Below, piece after piece: positions 1 to 4,594 of a DNA stretch of 9,729 nt. Positions within the stretch are counted from its first letter, which is position 1, and each line of letters begins with the position of its first letter. The notes beneath the pieces were generated by a model. That model searched no databases, had not been told where the DNA came from, and worked only from the letters and a program-made list of their open reading frames with translations. The translations under genes were made by a program, and so were the position numbers. Source of the DNA: Bacteroidales bacterium. GTDB taxonomy: Bacteria > Bacteroidota > Bacteroidia > Bacteroidales > UBA10428. The DNA is taken from contig JAFGOZ010000006.1 in NCBI GenBank assembly GCA_016926235.1, positions 1 to 9,729 of the forward strand, written 5' to 3'.

Positions 1-58
1 ACAATTTTTAACTGGATTAATATGGGTAGATCTAGCTTAAATTGTGCTACCTGAAAAA

Positions 59-79
59 ATGAGGGTTTTTCACGGTTAA
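59..79 (+). other. Aborted upstream start: ancestral leader of the 86-541 gene, closed by an in-frame stop
   Basis: An ATG at 59-61 is in frame with the gene at 86 but meets TAA at 77-79 after six codons (M R V F H G). The next in-frame ATG is 86-88. The paralogue starting at 2096 begins M R I F K L V I K M, so codons 59-88 (M R V F H G stop L I M) align with it residue for residue, and its Met-10 matches the Met at 86. I infer that 59 is the ancestral start and that a nonsense change split the signal-peptide n-region from the rest of the gene. A base-calling error is the main alternative. Confidence 0.6.
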
Positions 80-85
80 CTAATT

Positions 86-541
86 ATGCTTGTTCTGTTC
101 TTTACCATACTGATAAGAATAAATGGACAGGAAGTAGCTGCCTCAGCCGGGGATTATTTTGAGACTTCAACGGGAAGCATAAGCTGGACCCTTGGAGAAG
201 TATCAATTGAAACCTTGAATTCGGATAATATAACTTTAACCCAGGGTTTTCAGCAAACATATTTTAGTGATGAACAAACAGTGATAGCTACTAATTTCAA
301 TGCTGAAATATTGGTTTATCCAATACCGGCAAACGAAATTCTTACTATCGAGTTTCGGGATTTCCAAAATAAAGCAAAACTTATCCTCTATAACATAATG
401 GGAGAAGAGGTGGTGATAAAACAGATGAAATCTGCAAAAACCACTATTAATCTTGATCATCTGCCTTCTTCGGAATACCTCCTGAATATTGTTGATGGAA
501 AGAATAAACTAATTCAATCATTTAAAATAATTAAAAACTAA
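86..541 (+). CDS. Small T9SS type A sorting-domain protein, copy 1 (leader interrupted)
   Basis: This 151-aa protein of unknown function is made almost entirely of two parts. The N-terminal half (about residues 14-53) carries the pattern G-D-Y-F-E-T, S-I-S-W-T-L-G-E and L-T-Q-G-F-Q-Q, seen in many short Bacteroidota surface proteins. The C-terminal half (about 72-151) is a T9SS type A sorting domain: VYPIPANE opening strand, LYNIMGEEV, LDHLPSSEYLLNI and a Lys-rich FKIIKN end. Such domains direct cargo across the outer membrane and are normally removed on the surface. The start at 86 is the only usable ATG, because the in-frame ATG at 59 is followed by a stop at 77. The resulting leader (MLVLFFTILIRINGQ) is short and lacks a positive n-region, so export may be impaired. 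The gene is paralogous to 2096-2575. It lies 10 nt upstream of the FISUMP gene, suggesting co-transcription. Confidence 0.8.
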   Translation: MLVLFFTILIRINGQEVAASAGDYFETSTGSISWTLGEVSIETLNSDNITLTQGFQQTYFSDEQTVIATNFNAEILVYPIPANEILTIEFRDFQNKAKLILYNIMGEEVVIKQMKSAKTTINLDHLPSSEYLLNIVDGKNKLIQSFKIIKN

Positions 542-551
542 ACGTAACAAT

Positions 552-1727
552 ATGAAAAAGATAATTATTTGTTTGTTGGGAGTTTTATTTTCATTAACGG
601 TTATTGCTCAAACTCCACAATCCTTTAAATACCAGGCAGTATTACGTGATGCGGAAGGGGATATTCTGGCGGACCATGATTGTACTATTGAAATCAGGTT
701 ATTGCAAGGAAGTCCATCTGCAAGTTCCATTTATACAGAGACCCATGCTGTTACAACAAATGAATACGGGCTGATAAATTTAAACATTGGAAGTGGATCA
801 ACCTCTGGTGACTTTTCCTCCATTAATTGGAGTGACGGTCCATACTATATAAGGATTTCTGTTGATGGAACAATATTTGGCACAAGTCAGTTATTAAGTG
901 TACCTTATGCTTTGCACGCCAAAACAGTTGAAACAATTTCAGAAACACAAAATTTAGATGAGGTTTTAACGCAAAATAATTCTGCAGGTAATAAAAACAT
1001 TACCAACCTTGCCAACCCTGTGAACGCTCAGGATGCATCAACAAAAGCGTACGTTGATGCTTTAATGGCGAAGGTTATGGAGGAAACCCAAATATTAATT
1101 TATGGTTTTATTGATTCTCGTGATAATACTCATTATTCTGCTGTTAAAATAGGTAAGCAGGTATGGATGGCAGAAAACCTGAAATATTTACCAAGTGTAA
1201 GTGATACTTCTAATAAATCAGATACTGTTCCATGCTATTATGTATATGGATATTATGGGAATTTTGTTGCTGATGCTAAATTGAATCCTAATTACATAAC
1301 TCGCGGCGTATTATATAATTGGTCGGCAGCATCCAATGGTGAGTTAATCCAAGATAACGATACTATCGGAGTTCAAGGCATATGCCCTACGGGCTGGCAT
1401 TTGCCAAGCATAAGCGAGTGGACAGAATTAACAGATTATTTGGGAGGTGCAAGTGTTGCCGGTGGTAAACTTAAGGAAAAAGGCACTGCCCATTGGCAAA
1501 CCCCAAACACCGGAGCAACCAATGAATCTGGCTTTACAGCCATTCCGGGTGGTAAAATGAGTTCTAATTATGGATTTTTCATCAATCTCTACTACTACGG
1601 TAGATGGTGGGGTGTACTTAAAATCTGGCCTAAAAGCTTTAACCTGGACTATGATAAATGTGAGGCAACCGAATCCTGGGCAAGAAGGGAGGATGGACTT
1701 TCAGTTCGTTGCCTGAAAGATTACTAA
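552..1727 (+). CDS. Secreted FISUMP-domain protein, copy 1 (tail-fibre-like middle)
   Basis: This 391-aa protein begins with a clear Sec signal peptide (MKKIIICLLGVLF..., likely cleaved near IAQ/TPQ at about residue 19-20). The Cys at position 7 sits inside the hydrophobic core and is not a lipobox. Residues 21-120 form a beta-rich N-terminal module shared with the downstream paralogue. Residues 121-175 are a linker with NITNLANPVNAQDASTKAYVD, a motif common in phage tail-fibre and trimeric adhesin-like proteins. Residues 197-391 are the FISUMP domain: VKIGKQVWMAENL, YNWSAASNG, GVQGICPTGWHLPS.SEW, GGKLKE, NESGFTAIPGG and a SVRCLKD end. The usual W-[AS]-[ST]-T-E core reads WWGVLKIW here, so Thr-Glu is lost. 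It has no T9SS tail, so it may remain periplasmic or need a partner. The role of FISUMP domains is not established. Start chosen by the signal peptide and by alignment with the paralogue. Confidence 0.85.
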   Translation: MKKIIICLLGVLFSLTVIAQTPQSFKYQAVLRDAEGDILADHDCTIEIRLLQGSPSASSIYTETHAVTTNEYGLINLNIGSGSTSGDFSSINWSDGPYYIRISVDGTIFGTSQLLSVPYALHAKTVETISETQNLDEVLTQNNSAGNKNITNLANPVNAQDASTKAYVDALMAKVMEETQILIYGFIDSRDNTHYSAVKIGKQVWMAENLKYLPSVSDTSNKSDTVPCYYVYGYYGNFVADAKLNPNYITRGVLYNWSAASNGELIQDNDTIGVQGICPTGWHLPSISEWTELTDYLGGASVAGGKLKEKGTAHWQTPNTGATNESGFTAIPGGKMSSNYGFFINLYYYGRWWGVLKIWPKSFNLDYDKCEATESWARREDGLSVRCLKDY

Positions 1728-2095
1728 TGCAATATTTCTGGTGATTATTGTAAACCACACAACAATGAGAGTGTCTGGAAAGTCTAAAAAATACAATTTT
1801 GATACAAATACCAAAAAGTACAAAGATTCACAAAGCATTTATTTTCAATGTATTAACCTTTGTGATGCCTTAGTGTATTTGGGTACAGGTAGCTGTTTTG
1901 GACTTTTTAGACACTCTCATTTATGAAATAGCCAATCATTTTTTTTTAACTACGTGTAATGATGTTTAAAAATAATAGTAGAGATATTGAGTTTTCGAGC
2001 GGCTTTAGCCTGCTTCAAATTTCATGTAACCTGACAGGAAAGAGCCACGCATTCGTTTACTATTCTTATAATCATCATTTTAAAATATAGTTATT
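1728..2095. other. Non-coding spacer between cassettes (368 bp)
   Basis: No convincing gene lies here. The first half holds the long imperfect palindrome at 1764-1921, followed by a run of nine T at 1939-1947. The second half has a small GGCT-TT-AGCC hairpin near 2000-2011 and then AT-rich sequence leading to the ATG at 2096. A promoter for the second cassette probably lies here, but I could not place the Bacteroidota -33/-7 elements with confidence. Confidence 0.7.
1764..1921 (+). repeat. 158-bp imperfect palindrome downstream of the first FISUMP gene
   Basis: The arms 1764-1789 and 1896-1921 pair over 26 positions in a + strand transcript, starting with 13 exact pairs (AATGAGAGTGTCT). The only three non-Watson-Crick positions (1777, 1778, 1785) are all G-U. 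An inner 8-bp stem, TCACAAAG (1828-1835) with CTTTGTGA (1858-1865), and a short AAATA/TATTT pairing (1806-1810, 1876-1880) extend the structure to a loop of about 22 nt. It begins 36 nt after the stop codon at 1727 and is followed by a T run at 1939-1947. It could be a 3'-end hairpin or terminator, or a small non-autonomous mobile element (MITE-like). I found no clear target-site duplication at its edges. Confidence 0.75.
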
Positions 2096-2575
2096 ATGAG
2101 GATTTTCAAACTAGTAATAAAAATGGGAATATTATTATTTTTCTGTAACACGGGTAATTCACAGGAATTAGTCAGTAATGGCGGGGATAATTTTGAAACG
2201 TTAACTGGTAGTATAAGTTGGTCTTTGGGAGAGATTGCAATAGAAACCTTAAGTGCAGATAGTATTGTTTTAACCCAGGGTTTTCAACAATCCTGTATTA
2301 CAATAGGAGCGTTACATAAATATTCTGAAGAGATACGTGTTCAATGCAGAGTATATCCTGTTCCTGCAACTGATTATATTACAGTTGAAATGGATGAATA
2401 TCATGCAAAGTTTTATCTTGTTTTATACGATATCTGCGGTGAAGAGGTAATAAGGGAAAGAATCAAATCACAGGAAACAAAAATAGTACTAAACCATCTT
2501 CCTGCATCAGATTATATACTCCGAATTATATCTAATGAAAAAATCATAAAATCATTTAAAATAATTAAATTTTAA
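2096..2575 (+). CDS. Small T9SS type A sorting-domain protein, copy 2 (intact leader)
   Basis: This 159-aa paralogue of the 86-541 product has an intact leader: Arg-2, Lys-5 and Lys-9 precede a hydrophobic stretch GILLFF, with likely cleavage near NSQ (about residue 23). LFFC does not fit a lipobox. Residues 24-65 hold the G-D-N-F-E-T, S-I-S-W-S-L-G-E and L-T-Q-G-F-Q-Q patterns. Residues 79-159 are a T9SS type A sorting domain (RVYPVPATDYITV, LYDICGEEV, LNHLPASDYILRI, KSFKIIKF). Very little is left between the two parts, so the mature protein would be only about 50 residues if the tail is cleaved. It lies 11 nt upstream of the second FISUMP gene and is probably co-transcribed with it. Whether the small protein helps place its FISUMP neighbour on the surface is speculation from the conserved pairing. 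ATG 2096 is preferred over the in-frame ATG at 2123 because only the longer form has a charged n-region. Confidence 0.85.
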   Translation: MRIFKLVIKMGILLFFCNTGNSQELVSNGGDNFETLTGSISWSLGEIAIETLSADSIVLTQGFQQSCITIGALHKYSEEIRVQCRVYPVPATDYITVEMDEYHAKFYLVLYDICGEEVIRERIKSQETKIVLNHLPASDYILRIISNEKIIKSFKIIKF

Positions 2576-2586
2576 AAATTAATACC

Positions 2587-4299
2587 ATGAAGAAGATTAC
2601 GTTTTTATTAATGGGGGTTATGACTGCTATGTTTGTTTTCGCTCAAACTCCACAATCATTTAAATACCAGGCAGTATTACGTGATGCATCAGGGGATATT
2701 CTGGCCGATCATAACTGCTCTATCGAAATTGGACTATTGCAGGGAAATCCATCCGCAAGTTCCATTTATACAGAGACCCATGCTGTCACAACAAATGAAT
2801 ATGGGCTGATAAATTTAAATATTGGAAGTGGTAAAACCTCTGATGATTTTTCTGCTATTAATTGGAGCAATGGGCCATACTACCTGAGGATATCAGTGGA
2901 TGGAACCCTGTTTGGCACAAGCCAGATATTAGGTGTGCCTTATTCAATCTATTCACAAACAGCCACACAGGCTCAATATTCTGATTCAGCTCAGTTTTCG
3001 GCCTCATCACAGGTGGGACGTAGCCTGATACAAATGATGTCAGCAGAGTTAGGTATCACTTCTGGTCAGTTTACTGCCTATGGTATTTCTGTACAGGAAT
3101 TATATGCATCAGGTTTGAGTGTGAATACATTATATAATGGAGGTGTTTTCGTACAACAGATGTTAGATATTGGAATAGGTATTGCTGAATTGGTTGAGGC
3201 TGATTTACCTGTTGATAGTTTATTGGCAGCAGGTTTCACTGTAACCGATCTTGTTGGGGCAAATGAGGATGTTGATGACATGCTTGCAGCAGGCATTACA
3301 TTAACTGAGTTACTGGAAGCTGGTGTTTCAGTTGACGATTTATTAAATGGGGGAGTAACTGTTGCTCAATTAGTAGCTGAAAATGTTTCAGTTATGGAAA
3401 TGCTTGTTGCTGGTGTTACTATTGAACAATTAATTGATGCCAACGAAGATGTTGCTGATATGCTTGATGTAGGTATCAGTGTTCATCATTTAGTAATGTA
3501 TGGGGAAGATATTGGAGATATGTTACTGGCAGGTGTAAATGTGTTGGATTTGTTTAATGAGGGGATAATGGTAGGGACTTTAGTGCAGAAAGGAGCAAAT
3601 GCAGATTCTCTTATTGCTGAAGGGCTTATAGGAACAACTCCTCCTGACGGAGATGGTAATGTATATAACTGGGTAAGAATAGGTGATCAAATTTGGATGT
3701 CTCAGGACATGAAAGCAAAACACTATTCGAATGGCACTGCATTATTGGATGGTACAGGCATAAGTACTACTGACGATCAGTTAAAATACTATTATTCCTA
3801 TAATGACGATACCGCAAATGCGGAAACTTATGGATACCTATATTCATGGGCAGCAGCAACCAATGGGGTGTCCAGTTCATCAAATCCAAGTGGTGTACAA
3901 GGGATATGCCCTACGGGATGGCATATACCCAGTGATGGCGAATGGAAACAGTTGGAGATGGAACTGGGAATGAGCCAGGCAGATGCTAATGCAACAGGAT
4001 ACAGAGGAACAGATGAAGGAATTAAACTTAAAGAAGAAGGCATATCGCATTGGTTGAATTTTCCTACTAATCCAGCTATGGTTGGAAATAATGAAAGTGG
4101 TTTTACAGCTCTGCCAGGAGGGTACAAGTCTACCAGTTTCTATAATTTAACATATAATGCCCGTTATTGGGCCACAGAAACTATCAGTTCAACAAACTCT
4201 AGCGCTTTTTATCGCATAATAGTTCATAGCCTAGGTTCGATTTTTCGCAGCAATACACCTGCATATTATAGTTTCTCTGTACGCTGTGTAAAAGATTAA
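2587..4299 (+). CDS. Secreted FISUMP-domain protein, copy 2, with a decapeptide-repeat array
   Basis: This 570-aa protein has a signal peptide (MKKITFLLMGVMTAMFVFAQ, likely cleaved at about residue 19-20). Its N-terminal module at 21-119 is about 87% identical to that of 552-1727. A Gln/Ser/Ala-rich linker (120-150) follows. Residues 151-350 are about 20 head-to-tail decapeptides without an insertion or deletion, consensus roughly [DEQST]-[LM]-[LVY]-x-x-G-[VI]-x-[VI]-x. The FISUMP domain spans about 357-570: VRIGDQIWMSQDM, YLYSWAAATNG, GVQGICPTGWHIPSDGEW, KLKEEG, NNESGFTALPGGY, YWATE and a SVRCVKD end. Unlike the first copy it keeps the canonical W-A-T-E core. It has no T9SS tail and no lipobox, so the final location is uncertain. 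Tail-fibre or adhesin-like use is an inference from modularity only. The stop is followed almost at once by the palindrome at 4303-4426. Confidence 0.87.
   Translation: MKKITFLLMGVMTAMFVFAQTPQSFKYQAVLRDASGDILADHNCSIEIGLLQGNPSASSIYTETHAVTTNEYGLINLNIGSGKTSDDFSAINWSNGPYYLRISVDGTLFGTSQILGVPYSIYSQTATQAQYSDSAQFSASSQVGRSLIQMMSAELGITSGQFTAYGISVQELYASGLSVNTLYNGGVFVQQMLDIGIGIAELVEADLPVDSLLAAGFTVTDLVGANEDVDDMLAAGITLTELLEAGVSVDDLLNGGVTVAQLVAENVSVMEMLVAGVTIEQLIDANEDVADMLDVGISVHHLVMYGEDIGDMLLAGVNVLDLFNEGIMVGTLVQKGANADSLIAEGLIGTTPPDGDGNVYNWVRIGDQIWMSQDMKAKHYSNGTALLDGTGISTTDDQLKYYYSYNDDTANAETYGYLYSWAAATNGVSSSSNPSGVQGICPTGWHIPSDGEWKQLEMELGMSQADANATGYRGTDEGIKLKEEGISHWLNFPTNPAMVGNNESGFTALPGGYKSTSFYNLTYNARYWATETISSTNSSAFYRIIVHSLGSIFRSNTPAYYSFSVRCVKD
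3037..3636 (+). repeat. In-frame array of about 20 decapeptide repeats (30-bp period)
   Basis: Residues 151-350 of the 570-aa protein fall into exact ten-residue register. Examples are ELYASGLSVN, SLLAAGFTVT, DMLAAGITLT, ELLEAGVSVD, DLLNGGVTVA, EMLVAGVTIE and DMLLAGVNVL. The most conserved positions are Leu/Met at 2, Gly at 6, Val/Ile at 7 and Val/Ile at 9. A higher-order period is visible: the ANEDV.DML block recurs 60 residues later (225-233 and 285-293), with a YGEDIGDML variant at 305-313. The 30-bp DNA units are well diverged, so the array is old and kept in register by protein-level constraint. The first and last units are weak. Confidence 0.9.
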
Positions 4300-4302
4300 A
4301 AG

Positions 4303-4426
4303 ATTAAAAGGGACTTATTCTTTATATGATGAAGGATTGTAATATAGGGTTTCAGTTATATTGCTCTACAAGTAAAAGTAAGGGTGAATATGATCCTGTC
4401 ATATGGAAGAAAAAGTCCCTTAAAAT
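4303..4426 (+). repeat. 124-bp imperfect palindrome right after the second FISUMP gene
   Basis: Nested pairings are AAGGGACTT (4308-4316) with AAGTCCCTT (4413-4421), TTCTT (4318-4322) with AAGAA (4407-4411), ATATGA (4324-4329) with TCATAT (4399-4404), and AGGAT (4333-4337) with ATCCT (4393-4397). That is about 25 pairs separated by small bulges around a large loop. It starts 3 nt after the stop codon at 4297-4299, so a transcript would end in this hairpin. Its sequence is unrelated to the palindrome at 1764-1921. It may be a transcript 3' end structure or a small palindromic mobile element. Confidence 0.7.
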
Positions 4427-4467
4427 AAAATAAATATATGCCCTCTGAAAGATTGAATAAACATAGG

Positions 4468-4500
4468 AGAACAGTTTTAGGCTAAGGCTGTTCTGTTTTA
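4468..4500 (+). terminator. Probable rho-independent terminator
   Basis: AGAACAGTTTT (4468-4478) pairs with AAGGCTGTTCT (4484-4494) in an 11-bp stem with two G-U pairs and a five-base loop, followed by GTTTTA. It lies downstream of the second FISUMP gene and upstream of the FG-GAP gene. It would therefore separate the two transcription units. The U tract is short, so strength is uncertain. Confidence 0.6.
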
Positions 4501-4516
4501 ATGATTTGTTACATCA

Positions 4517-4558
4517 TTCCCATAAAAATAACTGAATACAAGCATAATATTATGGGAA
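4517..4558. promoter_or_regulatory. Perfect 9-bp inverted repeat upstream of the FG-GAP gene
   Basis: TTCCCATAA (4517-4525) and TTATGGGAA (4550-4558) are perfect inverted copies with a 24-bp spacer. The right arm ends 36 nt before the ATG at 4595. It could be a regulator-binding site or a hairpin in the 5' leader. I could not recognise flanking -33/-7 promoter elements. Confidence 0.4.
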
Positions 4559-4594
4559 ACCTAACTACAGAAATGTAAATAGAGATAGATAGCT

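Larger units (their letters stand above)
86..4299 (+). repeat. Tandem duplication of a two-gene cassette (T9SS-tail small protein + FISUMP protein)
   Basis: Gene pair 86-541/552-1727 and gene pair 2096-2575/2587-4299 are homologous, in the same order and with nearly the same internal spacing (10 and 11 nt). The closest DNA match is between 552-908 and 2587-2943. Over residues 21-119 of the FISUMP proteins I count 13 amino-acid differences, and many of the DNA differences there are third-position. The small proteins are more diverged, but share the LTQGFQQ block and a near-identical 3' end coding SFKIIK. Similarity is lost in the middle of the FISUMP proteins and in the DNA between the cassettes. 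Confidence 0.85.

Noticed and set aside
552..614. Lipoprotein signal (Cys-7 in the first FISUMP leader; LFFC in the small protein at 2096)
   Set aside because: Neither Cys is preceded by a valid lipobox, and both lie in or right against the hydrophobic core; ordinary signal-peptidase sites fit better.
1006..1070. Phage tail-fibre origin of the first cassette, suggested by NITNLANPVNAQDASTKAYVD
   Set aside because: The motif is widespread in bacterial surface proteins, the protein has a Sec signal peptide, and no other phage structural gene is present in the window.
1764..1921. Insertion sequence remnant
   Set aside because: No transposase fragment and no evident target-site duplication were found. 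A MITE remains possible but cannot be shown from one copy.
1741..1926. Open frame of 61 codons starting with GTG after the first FISUMP gene
   Set aside because: It is occupied almost wholly by the 158-bp palindrome, has a biased Lys/Ser/Tyr composition with no domain or signal peptide, and has no counterpart after the second cassette. I treat it as fortuitous.
3078..3296. Minus-strand open frame of 72 codons
   Set aside because: It is the antisense shadow of the decapeptide repeats; the Pro/Ser/Thr-rich translation only reflects the repeated codons of the sense gene.
3037..3636. Possible CRISPR or minisatellite because of the 30-bp period
   Set aside because: No two units are identical, there is no repeat/spacer alternation, and the period is exactly in frame with a conserved decapeptide, so it is a protein repeat.
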